Notes: generated from the sequence alone by a model not told the origin. A stretch of 64,000 nucleotides of DNA from Alcaligenaceae bacterium (GCA_030538235.1 JAUNUJ010000002.1:62001-126000); one strand, 5' to 3'; counted from the stretch's first letter, positions 53,982-63,498 are shown. A program made the numbers and translations.

Positions 53982-54131
53982 TGTATCCCCCCATGTTATA
54001 CAAATAGTAATAAAATTTACTTCTTCTATTACTATTTTATACAACTTTAAATGATACGGGCGAGCAAGATCATTTCTTTTAGTTATTAAATAGTTAAATA
54101 CCCTAATAAACACCAACTGGGTTTCAACCAC

Positions 54132-54491
54132 GCATCATTAGTCACCACAGACACATCGCTAGGTCTTTTTTTACGCGTTTAGCGCTCTCAAAACTTATTT
54201 GAAAAAACGTTCAACGCTGTCTATGGCGCATTCAGGTCATTTGACTAACGCACCTCAGGATAAAGCTCGTTGAACAACGGCCATTTAAGCCCACAAAACC
54301 CCACTTCTACAACTCATCGCGTTAGTGACTCACTCAACATCCGTGAAGTATAGTGAACGGTAACAGATGAACTTGAAGAGCACGAGATTTAAATGCCAAA
54401 TAGCCGACCTTCGATAAGATTGGCCTGACCCAGGGCCTGCAAGACATAATGCTCAGGCAGTCAAGTTCGGACACCTAAGAGCCAACATCAA
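54132..54491. other. 360-base gap with no clear element
   Basis: Between the autotransporter remnant and the AbrB-family gene there is no ORF, tRNA or terminator that I can support. A 23-codon minus-strand stretch within about 54394-54463 reads like protein (LPEHYVLQALGQANLIEGR), preceded directly by a stop. It may be the last trace of a decayed gene, but it is too short to call. Confidence 0.4.
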
Positions 54492-55532
54492 TCACCTATT
54501 CTCACGCAAAAGATGTTTGTTAAAGAGTTTATAACTAGGCCCTACGGTTAATAAAACAAAGAGCAATCGACTGACTTGGAAACTGGTCACCACCGGTGCC
54601 CCTAGCATCAAGACCTTGGCCGTAACTGCCATTTCAGCCAGTCCGCCTGGACTCATCGCTAAGACAGCGGTAGGAAAGTAAATACCGGACATCTTAGCCA
54701 CAATCACACAAAACACAAAGGCCAACATCAAATACACTAGGGTCATCACCGTCACCGCAGCAAAGAAACGAGGCGCTTGTTTAAAGAAGCCGGGTTTATA
54801 GTTACTGCCAAGCGCCCAACCTAAAAGTAGCTGTCCTAACTGCTGAACCTCCGGCTGCAAATGCGTAAACACAATATCATTTGCCGTCAATGCGGCAGTC
54901 ACTAAGATTCCGCCTAACATCATAGCATTGGGTGCATTTATTCTATCTAAGATAAAACAGCCAATACCGGTCAAGGCCAATAGTTTAAGTAGACCGAGAT
55001 AACTGTAGTCGAGCAACTGGACTTGTGATCCGATATCCCCTTTAAGCCCCAAAAACTGATATGTAAAGGGAATTAAAATCACAATTAACAAAACCCGTAA
55101 ACTATGGGCAGAGGCAACAAGCGGAATATTGGTCGAACCATGTCTTTCGGCCAATACGACCATTTCACTTGCCCCGCCAACAGTACTACCAAAATAAGCC
55201 GTAACAAAATCCACTCGACCTAATTTATACAAAATCACAGAACCGACCAGACCGATAGCCAATGCAAAGACACAACCAGCAATCACATAGGGCAATAAGG
55301 TTTTGATGATTTGAACGGTTTCAGGCGTAAAGTGAAGTCCCAAGGCAATGCCGATAATCCATTGACCAAGTTTTCTAAACGCGACATGGCAATGGATATT
55401 AGCGCCGTTCACTCGAAACGCCGCAGTAAAAATCAACGACCCCAACATCCAAGGGATTGGAGTCCCCAAGGCCACAGCAATCAAAGAGCCGGCAAGAGCA
55501 ACCAGAAAACCAAAAAAAATTTGTTTAGCCAT
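54492..55532 (-). CDS. AbrB-family membrane protein
   Basis: A 346-residue polytopic membrane protein of the AbrB family (PF05145, named from ammonia monooxygenase regulation), function unknown. It has two related membrane halves, seen as repeated G-x-x-x-x-x-x-GTPIPWMLGSLIFTA and MSPGGLAEMAV / STVGGASEMVVLAERHG motifs, about ten segments in all. AbrB proteins in proteobacteria are often found near tricarboxylate transporter genes. It lies 160 bases after tctA on the same strand, but a strong terminator separates them, so it probably has its own promoter. Confidence 0.8.
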   Translation of the reverse strand: MAKQIFFGFLVALAGSLIAVALGTPIPWMLGSLIFTAAFRVNGANIHCHVAFRKLGQWIIGIALGLHFTPETVQIIKTLLPYVIAGCVFALAIGLVGSVILYKLGRVDFVTAYFGSTVGGASEMVVLAERHGSTNIPLVASAHSLRVLLIVILIPFTYQFLGLKGDIGSQVQLLDYSYLGLLKLLALTGIGCFILDRINAPNAMMLGGILVTAALTANDIVFTHLQPEVQQLGQLLLGWALGSNYKPGFFKQAPRFFAAVTVMTLVYLMLAFVFCVIVAKMSGIYFPTAVLAMSPGGLAEMAVTAKVLMLGAPVVTSFQVSRLLFVLLTVGPSYKLFNKHLLRENR

Positions 55533-55620
55533 AGGACATTAATATCACTATAAAAGCGGGAAAAAAGCTTGATATCATTAGTTAGCAATCAACATCAAGC
55601 TACTTTTCAGCTGAAAACAC

Positions 55621-55653
55621 AAAAGGCGCTAGCTTGATATGCTAGCGCCTTTT
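55621..55653 (-). terminator. Terminator after tctA
   Basis: A perfect 13-bp stem (AAAAGGCGCTAGC / GCTAGCGCCTTTT) with a 7-base loop, placed after the tctCBA operon on the minus strand; GTGTTTTC follows. It should end tctCBA before the AbrB gene. Confidence 0.9.
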
Positions 55654-55692
55654 ACTTCAAGAACTAATAGATGAGCGCATCAGGTCATTAAT

Positions 55693-57213
55693 TTAGTTCG
55701 CCGGAGCCTTACGGCCTCCGATCCAGCGGCGCATCATTGGTGGGAACACAATCACGGAAACCGCTAAAATCCACAACACAATGCTGATGTTACTTTGGAA
55801 TAAAATACCTATCTCACCGTTACTAATTGATAACGCACGACGCAGGTTCTGTTCCATCATATTACCGAGGACCACGCCCAGTACAAGCGGCGCTAGCGGA
55901 ACATCGAGTTTTCGAAAAAAGTAACCGATAATACCAATAATCACCACCAGATAAAGGTCAAAGCTAGTACCATTTAAAGCCCATACCCCGATAAAACTAA
56001 TCGCTAAAATACCCGGTACTAATAGCCACGACGGGATATTAAGCATCGCCGCAAAGACACGAACTAAGGGAATATTCATCATCAACAGCATCAAGTTAGC
56101 AATAAATAATGACGCAATTAAACCCCAGACGATTTGCGGCTGATGATCAAATAAGGCAGGACCTGGCGTGATATTATAAAGCGTTAACGCCCCCATCATC
56201 ACCGCCGTCGTACCAGAGCCCGGCACACCCAAGGTCAGCATCGGAATAAAGGAACCGGTTGCCGAGGCGTTATTAGCAGCTTCAGGCGCAGTCAGACCGC
56301 GCAAATCGCCCTCACCGAATTTAGCATTCGGATCACGACCTTCAACAAGTTTTTTCTCTGAAGAATAAGCCACCGCCGAAGCCACACTGGCGCCCGCACC
56401 CGGTAACACGCCGATAATAAATCCGGTAATGCCGCCGCGAACAGAGGTCCACCAAGTCTGTCTTAATTCACTGAAGTTAAACATCTTGCGTTCACTCTTA
56501 GGCACACTGATTGACTGACCTTTTAAGAGATTTTCAAGCATTTGCAACATCTCAGATACCGCAAATAGACCAATCACCACCACCACGAAATCAATACCAT
56601 CAGACAGATTGGTAATCTCAAAGGTGTAGCGATAAACGCCGGAGTTAGCATCCACCCCGACAGTGGAAATTGCCAAACCTGTTAAGGCGGCAATCACACC
56701 CTTGACAGGCTGTTCACCTAATAAGCTAGTTAAAGCACAAAAAGCAAACACCATTAAAACAAAATACTCAGCCGGGCCAAAAGCAATCGCCCATTTTGCT
56801 AAAGCCGGTGCCAAGAACAACACACCAATAATTGCGATTGTCGAGCCCACAAAGGAAGACCAAGCAGAGATCGATAAAGCAACACTAGCCATCCCCTTGC
56901 GCGCTAGTGGATAACCATCCAAGGTGGTCATCACGGCAGCGGCCTCACCCGGCACATTAATCAGAATAGAGGAAATACGTCCGCCATACTCTGCACCCAC
57001 ATACACCGCAGCTAATAAAATCAACGCACTTTCGGGGGGCAACTGCATGGCAAAGGCGATCGGTACCAACATGGCCACCGCATTAATCGGACCAAGGCCC
57101 GGCAAGACACCAACAATCGTACCAATAAAAGCACCAATGGCTGCAATCAGGAGGTTAATACCCGAGAAGGCAACCCCCATGCCCATACTTAAGTTTTCTA
57201 AAACGCCACTCAT
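55693..57213 (-). CDS. tctA: Tripartite tricarboxylate transporter large membrane subunit
   Basis: TctA is the large permease (about 12 membrane segments) of the tripartite tricarboxylate transporter. The 506-residue product shows the family hallmarks: GTIVGVLPGLGPINAVAMLVP near residue 35, YVGAEYGGRISSILINVPGE (about 72-91), GFIIGVLPGAGASVASAVAYS and TLGVPGSGTTAVMMGAL. The start overlaps tctB's stop by 4 bases (ATGA), indicating translational coupling. A terminator follows. Confidence 0.96.
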   Translation of the reverse strand: MSGVLENLSMGMGVAFSGINLLIAAIGAFIGTIVGVLPGLGPINAVAMLVPIAFAMQLPPESALILLAAVYVGAEYGGRISSILINVPGEAAAVMTTLDGYPLARKGMASVALSISAWSSFVGSTIAIIGVLFLAPALAKWAIAFGPAEYFVLMVFAFCALTSLLGEQPVKGVIAALTGLAISTVGVDANSGVYRYTFEITNLSDGIDFVVVVIGLFAVSEMLQMLENLLKGQSISVPKSERKMFNFSELRQTWWTSVRGGITGFIIGVLPGAGASVASAVAYSSEKKLVEGRDPNAKFGEGDLRGLTAPEAANNASATGSFIPMLTLGVPGSGTTAVMMGALTLYNITPGPALFDHQPQIVWGLIASLFIANLMLLMMNIPLVRVFAAMLNIPSWLLVPGILAISFIGVWALNGTSFDLYLVVIIGIIGYFFRKLDVPLAPLVLGVVLGNMMEQNLRRALSISNGEIGILFQSNISIVLWILAVSVIVFPPMMRRWIGGRKAPAN

Positions 57214-57653
57214 AACACACCTCGTAAAAGACCCTGTGGTAAGACGACATCCAGACCCTTATCAAATAACAAGAAGAAAAGCACGGCCATAACGACACCG
57301 CCAATGACAGCTTTGAGCCAACTAGCGCCGAAAAGTTTGCCGACAAACACTACCATCAGCGTAGTAGAAATCACAAAGCCCAAGGTTTGGAAAAGGAAGG
57401 CGTAAAGAATAATATAAGCTACCATTGCCAAGATGCGCAGATTAGCACCTCGTGTATTGGCTTCTGCTTCATTACCGCCTTTGACAGTAAGGATCAAACC
57501 ACAAATCGCCATCAATAAAGCGATCAGTAGAGGGAACGCTTTAGGGCCAATCGGTTCATAAGAAAATGGCGGTTCCAGATCATATCCAAAAACCCCTAAG
57601 AACACAGCGAACATAATCGCTACGATCCCAAGTGTACGATCAGTTAATTTCAT
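57210..57653 (-). CDS. tctB: Tripartite tricarboxylate transporter small membrane subunit
   Basis: TctB is the small 4-segment subunit of the transporter. The 147-residue product has four hydrophobic stretches (GIVAIMFAVFLGVFGY, AFPLLIALLMAICGLIL, LAMVAYIILYAFLFQTLGFVIS, VIGGVVMAVLFFLLF) and the typical P-I-G-P-K-A-F-P-L motif. GGGGAAATAAAC precedes the ATG. It lies between tctC and tctA. Confidence 0.94.
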   Translation of the reverse strand: MKLTDRTLGIVAIMFAVFLGVFGYDLEPPFSYEPIGPKAFPLLIALLMAICGLILTVKGGNEAEANTRGANLRILAMVAYIILYAFLFQTLGFVISTTLMVVFVGKLFGASWLKAVIGGVVMAVLFFLLFDKGLDVVLPQGLLRGVL

Positions 57654-57770
57654 GTTTATTTCCCCGTAAAAATGTTATTTTTTTAATCGGAATTAGAGCC
57701 ATAGTACGGAGATGTGCTATGGCTCTAGTTGAGCAGCGGCTCAGATAGTGAGTTTATTAATTGTTTGAAA

Positions 57771-58757
57771 CTATCTGATCAAACCAAAGTTGTCGGCCAA
57801 TTCAGCGTATGCTTTAACACGCTCTTTGACATAGTCATCGATTTCTTTACCAGCAACATCACGTGGGAATAAGCCTTGTTGCTTCTGAATTTCTTTATAA
57901 GCATCAGTTTTGTACAACTCATTAAAGGCATTTACCCACCACTCGTACTGCTCGTCAGTCACATCAGGCCCAACGTAGAAACCACGAATAATCGACCAAA
58001 CAATGTCATAACCAAGCTCTTTGCCGGTTGGCACATCACTCAAAAGACCTGGTAAGCGCTCTTCACTGAAAACAGCTAAGACACGCATATCAGAACCACC
58101 TTCAATGGCACCAACAGCCTCGGCAGCACCGGTAGAGAGAATTTGTACGTGGTTACCACTTAATGCAGTTGCTGCTTCGCCACCACCTTCAAAAGCCACA
58201 AAACGGATTTTCTTATAATCCACTTCTGCTGCTTTGGCGGTTAAAGCCACAACCATCCAGTCTTGGCTACCAACTGAACCGCCGGCTCCAAAGACGACTT
58301 TACTGGGATCGGCTTTTAAGGCTTGGATCAGATCATCAAGATTTTTAAAGGGAGAATCTTTGCGAACCATCAGCGTACCGTAGTCAGAACCCACGCTCGC
58401 TAACCAACGTACGTCGTCGACACCATAACGACCGAATTTACCCTGAGCTAAGTTCAATAAAGAACCGCCGGAGAAAGCCACGATCGCATTAGGGTCATCG
58501 CGGCGCTGCGCCACAATATTGTTGTAAGCGACGGCACCAATACCACCCGGCATATAGATTGTGCGCATCGGATTTTTTAGAATGTCGCTCTGCTGAAAAC
58601 CGTTAACCGCGATACGACAGGTTAAGTCAAAACCGCCACCCGGTTGAGCCGGTGCGATACATTCAGGACGATTAGGCTCCTCTGCTTGTACAACATTGGC
58701 AGAAAGCACTAAACCACAGGCCATAAATAAAGCTGATAACTTTTTAGTTAAACGCAT
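57771..58757 (-). CDS. tctC: Tripartite tricarboxylate transporter periplasmic binding protein
   Basis: TctC (Bug family) binds the tricarboxylate in the periplasm. The 328-residue product has a Sec signal (KKLSALFMACGLVLSANVVQA, cleaved near residue 25). Bug-family motifs follow: CIAPAQPGGGFDLTCR with a cysteine pair, MPGGIGAVAYN, KDSPFKNLDDLIQALKADPSKVVFG, GSVGSQDWM and PTGKELGYD. AAGGAG precedes the ATG. The substrate could be citrate, tricarballylate or another acid; the binding pocket cannot be read from sequence. Confidence 0.94.
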   Translation of the reverse strand: MRLTKKLSALFMACGLVLSANVVQAEEPNRPECIAPAQPGGGFDLTCRIAVNGFQQSDILKNPMRTIYMPGGIGAVAYNNIVAQRRDDPNAIVAFSGGSLLNLAQGKFGRYGVDDVRWLASVGSDYGTLMVRKDSPFKNLDDLIQALKADPSKVVFGAGGSVGSQDWMVVALTAKAAEVDYKKIRFVAFEGGGEAATALSGNHVQILSTGAAEAVGAIEGGSDMRVLAVFSEERLPGLLSDVPTGKELGYDIVWSIIRGFYVGPDVTDEQYEWWVNAFNELYKTDAYKEIQKQQGLFPRDVAGKEIDDYVKERVKAYAELADNFGLIR

Positions 58758-58774
58758 AATTTCTCCTTGATATA

Positions 58775-58831
58775 TTTATAAATGTTAGCTATGTGCCTAC
58801 AATAACTTTCAGAAGCTTTCGATTAGCTTTC
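58775..58831 (-). promoter_or_regulatory. tctC promoter with three in-phase direct repeats
   Basis: On the minus strand, TTGTAG (58802-58797), 16 bases and TATAAA (58780-58775) form a promoter with a predicted start near 58768. Directly upstream are three direct repeats, GAAAGCT, GAAAGCT and GAAAGTT (58831-58825, 58820-58814, 58810-58804), spaced 11 and 10 bases. OmpR-family activators such as TctD bind helical-phase direct repeats just upstream of the -35. A poorer alternative promoter (TTGTTT-17-TATAAG) lies further upstream, around 58860-58890. Confidence 0.7.
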
Positions 58832-58918
58832 AAAATTAAAAAACCTAGGGAAAATACTTATACATGTTGCAGCATTTTTAAACAATTTAAAGTTTTATGC
58901 CTTCTGATGGGTTGCTTT

Positions 58919-60367
58919 TTATTGATTAGTCATTGTTTTTTGATTAAAAATCAATCGTGTACATAAGCCCGGCCCTTCTTGATTATTAAAAATCTCGAAA
59001 CGTCCCTGATGGGCTTCCATCACACTCTGCACGATAGATAAGCCTAAGCCGAAACCATCCTGCTTTTTGCCCTCTTGACCTCGTCTGAAGCGCTTACCTG
59101 CTCCGGCTAAATCCTGCTCACTCATACCCGGACCATTGTCTTTGAGCTGTAGAATCACTTCTGCACCATTATCAATGACTGTGACCGTTATTTCCGACCC
59201 CTTTGGGCAATAACGTATGGCATTAATAATCAAATTAGCCAACGCTTCACGGATTAACCAAGCAATCCCCTTAATCTTAATAGCTCGCTTCTCTGGTTCA
59301 AAACCATAATCCATTTTCTTCTTGAGCGCTACCGCCGCATTGTCTGATACCACCTGCTCAGCAAGTGAATTTAATTCGATCAACTCGAAATCATCACTAT
59401 TAGCGTAGACATCAACCGAACTCTGCACCTTGGCAAGACTTAAAAACTGATTGGTCAGATTAACCGTATTTTGTAAGCGACTTTTGGCGGCGCCCAGAAC
59501 CTCTAATAACTCCGGCGAGTCGCTGAGGCTTTCCGCATATTCCAACTGCGTATGGATAACTGACAAAGGAGTACGTAACTGATGCGAGGCATCATCCAGA
59601 AAAACGCGCTGTTGCTCCGCCTTTTTAGCATAGCGCTCGATATGGCTATTAATGGCTTTGGTCAGGGGGTGCATTTCACGCAACAGTAGATTTTCATCGA
59701 GCGGACGTAAATCATCCAAATGTCGATTCTCAATATTTTTTGAGGCGGTTCTTAATAAGGAAGAAGTGAGTACAACAGTCAGATAAATAAAAGCAACCAG
59801 CAACAACAAGATAAGCAGGTTACTGAGTATCGTCTCCAACATATATTGACGAAGTACCGCATCACGATCTTCTTGAGTTTCCGCCACCTGAATTAACAAC
59901 GACGAAACGGAACGATTTTCCAAGGCTAGGGGCATCTCAATCAGCATACTGGCAACTCGCACCGGCTCCCCCAGATAGACCCCGTCATCGAAAAATGGCA
60001 TATTTACAGTCAAGGGCTCCTGCGGCAATGGCAGATCTATATAGCCAATCTCGGTCAGACCGTCATTGCTAATCACCCTGAAATACACCTTGCTATTCGT
60101 CGTAAGCTCAAGCAGCTCCAACATATAAAAAGGCTGCTCCATACCAATACCGCCACTTTCGTAATGCATATTTTTAGAGATAGCATAGAGGGCGCCTGCC
60201 AGAGATCGGTCAAATGCTTTATTAACATGTTGGTCAATATTTGCCAATGAGCTCCAGACACTAAATGCCATCACACACAGTGATGAGGGCAACAACAACC
60301 ACAGCAACAAACTTTTGAAGCTGCTGCCACTCAAACGCTTAAGAAGTAATTGACGCAAATGGTTCAT
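58919..60367 (-). CDS. tctE: Sensor histidine kinase, TctE-like
   Basis: A 482-residue membrane kinase likely sensing a tricarboxylate. It has a transmembrane segment (KSLLLWLLLPSSLCVMAFSVW), a periplasmic 2CSK_N-type sensor domain typical of TctE (AFDRSLAGALYAISKN), a second membrane segment (LSNLLILLLLVAFIYLTV), the H-box D-D-A-S-H-Q-L-R-T-P-L-S-V with phosphorylated histidine, N-box NLIINAIRYC, and G-boxes DNGPGMS and GFGLGLSI. The ATG at 60367 is chosen; a longer frame with a TTG start overlaps the response regulator by 35 bases and looks unlikely, but the ribosome site is weak. Confidence 0.9.
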   Translation of the reverse strand: MNHLRQLLLKRLSGSSFKSLLLWLLLPSSLCVMAFSVWSSLANIDQHVNKAFDRSLAGALYAISKNMHYESGGIGMEQPFYMLELLELTTNSKVYFRVISNDGLTEIGYIDLPLPQEPLTVNMPFFDDGVYLGEPVRVASMLIEMPLALENRSVSSLLIQVAETQEDRDAVLRQYMLETILSNLLILLLLVAFIYLTVVLTSSLLRTASKNIENRHLDDLRPLDENLLLREMHPLTKAINSHIERYAKKAEQQRVFLDDASHQLRTPLSVIHTQLEYAESLSDSPELLEVLGAAKSRLQNTVNLTNQFLSLAKVQSSVDVYANSDDFELIELNSLAEQVVSDNAAVALKKKMDYGFEPEKRAIKIKGIAWLIREALANLIINAIRYCPKGSEITVTVIDNGAEVILQLKDNGPGMSEQDLAGAGKRFRRGQEGKKQDGFGLGLSIVQSVMEAHQGRFEIFNNQEGPGLCTRLIFNQKTMTNQ

Positions 60368-60398
60368 AAAAGCATAAAAAATATTGGTTTCTTGATAC

Positions 60399-61076
60399 TT
60401 AGTCGCTCTCGGCTTTTTGCAAACAATAACCAATCCCCCGCAAGGTAGTAATTTCCACCTCTGTGCATGGTAGTTTTTTACGTAAACGATGGATAATCAC
60501 CTCAATCGCCTCAAGACTCAAATCACTATCCGCATCAATCAGGCGATCAAGAATGTATTGCTTAGCGACCGGTTCGCCGCTTTTTAGCATCAAGGTCCGC
60601 AGTACCGCAAACTCACGTGGGGTCAGGGCTAATGACTCACCACCATAGGTGAATTGATGTTGATTTAAATCGAGCTTTAAATTCCCTAAAGACATACCGG
60701 TTTTCTCAAGACCACGACTGCGTCGAACCAAAGCGGTTAAACGCGCCTTAAGCTCTTCAATACTAAAAGGCTTAGCCAGAAAATCATCGGCACCCAATTC
60801 TAGCGTTTGCACTCGCTGGGCTAATGAATCCCGTGCAGTCAATATCAGAATGGGGGTGTAAATCTCTTGAGCGCGTATTTTTTTGATTAAGGTCATGCCA
60901 TCGATGCCGGGCAAACCCAAATCCAAGATCAACACATCAAAATCCTCGACCGTTAACCTTTTATAAGCCAAAGAACCGTCACTGGACCACTCAACGATCC
61001 AGTCACTATTTTGTTGTAGGCTTTTGCTCAACCAATGAGCCAAATCATGCTCATCCTCAACAATTAAAATTCTCAT
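60399..61076 (-). CDS. tctD: OmpR-family response regulator, TctD-like
   Basis: A 225-residue response regulator pairing with the adjacent kinase. The receiver (1-115) shows V-E-D-E-H-D acidic residues near 6-11, the phospho-acceptor aspartate in V-L-I-L-D-L-G-L-P-G (about residue 51), ILTARDS and KPFSIEEL. The C-terminal winged helix (about 130-225) has LTPREFAVLRTLMLKSGEPV and the R-L-R-K-K-L recognition segment. The ATG at 61076 begins MRILIVEDE, a typical start; an upstream in-frame start adds 13 non-conserved residues. It is predicted to activate tctCBA. Confidence 0.93.
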   Translation of the reverse strand: MRILIVEDEHDLAHWLSKSLQQNSDWIVEWSSDGSLAYKRLTVEDFDVLILDLGLPGIDGMTLIKKIRAQEIYTPILILTARDSLAQRVQTLELGADDFLAKPFSIEELKARLTALVRRSRGLEKTGMSLGNLKLDLNQHQFTYGGESLALTPREFAVLRTLMLKSGEPVAKQYILDRLIDADSDLSLEAIEVIIHRLRKKLPCTEVEITTLRGIGYCLQKAESD

Positions 61077-61235
61077 AAAGCACCAAAGATATAAACAATC
61101 GCCGTAGTAAGTCACAAAAGCAACATTGCCATACTAAGGAAAAAGATTTAAGTTGTTTTTAACGATATTAATGAATATATTAAGCTAAAACACTGTCATA
61201 CTTTGGTAATTATAGGCATTTCTTAGGAGTAAAAA

Positions 61236-62192
61236 ATGAGCAAAATAAAAACAGTTATGCTGGATGACTGGGAAAATTACTTCAGTTCTCATATCGACTG
61301 CTCTGCTTTTAGGGATAAAATTGAACTCACCATTTATCAACAAACGCTATTAGGAGAGGAACTATACCGAGCGATTGCTGAGGCTGAGGTCATTATATTA
61401 TTACGTGAACGCACTGCGGTTGATGCCGCGTTCATCGCCAATGCCCCCTGTTTAAAACATATCATCTGCACCGGCAATCAAGTACGTAATCTCGATGCAG
61501 AGGCTGTGGAAAAAGCCGGTATTAGCCTGTCCTTTGCCAAGGGTGGCGACTCCAAATCCTCGACCTGTGAATTGACTTGGGCCCTGATCCTCGCTGCTTA
61601 TAAGCAACTAGATAAGCTTAGAATCGGGCAACATCAAAAGCAATGGCGCCAACATGCTGAAAACCAAACTGCCTTTATACCGCCAACTCTCAAAGACAAA
61701 CAATTAGGGTTGATTGGTTTAGGCAGTATTGGTCAGAAAATGGCTGGCGTCGCCAAGGCATTCGGCATGAACGTTGTGTGCTGGAGTCCAAATATGACGC
61801 CCGAACGAGCGGCCGAACATGGCGTAGACGCCGTGAGTCTGGCGCATTTATTAGCCGAATCGGATATTATCAGTATCCATATGGTCTTAGGCGAAAGTAC
61901 TCGCCACCTTCTACATGCGGATAACCTGTCTTTATTTAAACCAGGGGCTGTCTTAGTCAATACTTCGAGAGCCGAGATCATAGATCCGGAGGCTTTATTG
62001 AGCGCTCTAAAAGACGGCACTCCGGCTTTTTATGCCACGGATGTCTTTGAAACAGAGCCATTGCCAAGCGATCACCCCTATTATTCGCTTGACAATGTGT
62101 TGATGTCCGCCCACTTTGGTTTTGTTGCTGCTGAGGTGTACCAATTGTTTGCGGAAAATATTAGCAACGAGTTGCGAGCCTATCTCAGCTAA
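61236..62192 (+). CDS. D-2-hydroxyacid dehydrogenase
   Basis: A 318-residue NAD(P)-dependent D-isomer specific 2-hydroxyacid dehydrogenase. The Rossmann motif G-L-I-G-L-G-S-I-G-Q-K-M is at about 156-167. The catalytic arginine lies in VNTSRAEIIDPEAL, the glutamate in DVFETEPL and the histidine in S-A-H-F-G-F. Substrate is unknown; glyoxylate/hydroxypyruvate or phosphoglycerate-type acids are possible. TAGGAGTAAAAAATG gives a good start. It is divergent from tctDE and its end overlaps the convergent aminotransferase by 8 bases. Confidence 0.9.
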   Translation: MSKIKTVMLDDWENYFSSHIDCSAFRDKIELTIYQQTLLGEELYRAIAEAEVIILLRERTAVDAAFIANAPCLKHIICTGNQVRNLDAEAVEKAGISLSFAKGGDSKSSTCELTWALILAAYKQLDKLRIGQHQKQWRQHAENQTAFIPPTLKDKQLGLIGLGSIGQKMAGVAKAFGMNVVCWSPNMTPERAAEHGVDAVSLAHLLAESDIISIHMVLGESTRHLLHADNLSLFKPGAVLVNTSRAEIIDPEALLSALKDGTPAFYATDVFETEPLPSDHPYYSLDNVLMSAHFGFVAAEVYQLFAENISNELRAYLS

Positions 62193-63498
62193 ACTTCGTC
62201 TCAGTTAACACCGCATCATAAATGGCCAGAGCCTCTTTGATTTGCTCTTCGTTAACCACTAGAGGGGGGCCGACATGGATGCGGTTATCGGCCATAAATG
62301 GCAATAGCCCTTTGGCAAGCAAAGCACCTTTGACCTGATTCATCTCTGCTGCCGAAGGCATTGCTTTGCTCTGACGGTTAGTCACTAATTCAATAGCCCA
62401 GAATAAACCGCGACCACGCACATCCCCAACGATCTCATGCTTGTCTAACAAAGCCTTTAAGCCGGGACCCAAGATCTCGCGACCTAAACGATCGGCATTT
62501 TCAACCAGCTTTTCGTCCTTCATGATGGCAATATTTTCAACAATTGACGCCATCGCCAAAGGGTGACCGGAATAGGTCAAACCGCCGGGGAACATCTTAT
62601 CATCAAAGTAGTCGCTGATCGCCTCTGAAACAATCACCGCACCTGCAGGCACATAGCCTGAGTTGACGCCTTTGGCAATGGTAATTAAATCTGGGGTAAT
62701 ATCGGCATGTTGATGTGCAAACCACTTACCGGTACGACCAAAGCCCGCCATCACCTCATCCAGAATCATCATGATTCCGAATTCATCACATAGTGCCCGC
62801 ACCCCCTCAAAATACCCCTGAGGTGGCACAATAACGCCGGCACTACCCGGTAAACTTTCGAGAATAATCGCTGCGATATTAGTCGGGTCCTCAGACTCAA
62901 TCACCCGACGCAAATGCTGTAGCGCACGCTCACACTCTTGCTCCTCGCTAGTTGACCAGAAATCACTGCGATATTGGTGTGGTCCGAAAAAATGCACAAA
63001 ACTATGAGCATATTCGTTTTTAAAACGACGTCGCTCACCGGTGGCCTGAATAGCACCACTGGTATTGCCATGATAGGAGCGATACTGAGAAAGAACCTTA
63101 TCCCGACCGGTAAAGACACGAGCCATACGGAAAGCATTTTCAACCGCATCCGCCCCCGCATTGGTAAAGAAAACCTTTTTGAATCCTTGTGGAGCAACAC
63201 TCAGAATTGCTTCTGCGGCACGAGCACGGGTAATATTGGCATGCGCCGGTGCCACGGTAGCAAGCTCGGCCGCCTGCTCTTGAATTGCCTTAATCAGACG
63301 CGGGTGCTGATGGCCCACATTGGTATTGATTAGTTGGCTGCTGAAGTCCAAATACTCATTGCCCTCAAAGTCCCAGACCTTGACGCCTAAGCCGGATTTA
63401 ATTACCAATGGATTAAGTGTGCCCTGCACAGACCAAGAGTGTAGTACCTGGCTAATATCGGCTTTTTTAACATCGTCATTGCTCAAATTCTGAGTCAT
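62185..63498 (-). CDS. Class III PLP-dependent aminotransferase (omega-type)
   Basis: A 437-residue class III aminotransferase, of the kind using beta-alanine, taurine or similar omega-amino compounds with a keto acid. PLP features are MMILDEVMAGFGRTGKW (metal-and-PLP aspartate segment) and D-L-I-T-I-A-K-G-V-N-S-G-Y with the PLP lysine (about residue 258), plus FFTNAGADAVENAFRMAR. The ATG at 63498 is chosen: GGGAG lies 8 bases upstream and the longer frame would add 29 unlike residues. The exact substrate is not readable from sequence. Confidence 0.9.
   Translation of the reverse strand: MTQNLSNDDVKKADISQVLHSWSVQGTLNPLVIKSGLGVKVWDFEGNEYLDFSSQLINTNVGHQHPRLIKAIQEQAAELATVAPAHANITRARAAEAILSVAPQGFKKVFFTNAGADAVENAFRMARVFTGRDKVLSQYRSYHGNTSGAIQATGERRRFKNEYAHSFVHFFGPHQYRSDFWSTSEEQECERALQHLRRVIESEDPTNIAAIILESLPGSAGVIVPPQGYFEGVRALCDEFGIMMILDEVMAGFGRTGKWFAHQHADITPDLITIAKGVNSGYVPAGAVIVSEAISDYFDDKMFPGGLTYSGHPLAMASIVENIAIMKDEKLVENADRLGREILGPGLKALLDKHEIVGDVRGRGLFWAIELVTNRQSKAMPSAAEMNQVKGALLAKGLLPFMADNRIHVGPPLVVNEEQIKEALAIYDAVLTETKFS

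Noticed and set aside
54394..54463. 23-codon protein-like stretch in the gap before the AbrB gene
   Set aside because: Too short to support a gene or a named remnant; preceded directly by a stop codon.
58860..58890. Second tctC promoter TTGTTT-17-TATAAG
   Set aside because: Weaker than the promoter next to the repeats; kept only as an alternative.
61185..61215. Pho-box-like CTGTCATA before the hydroxyacid dehydrogenase
   Set aside because: Only the first half of a Pho box matches; a similar TGTCATACTT occurs before the trp leader where no phosphate control is expected.
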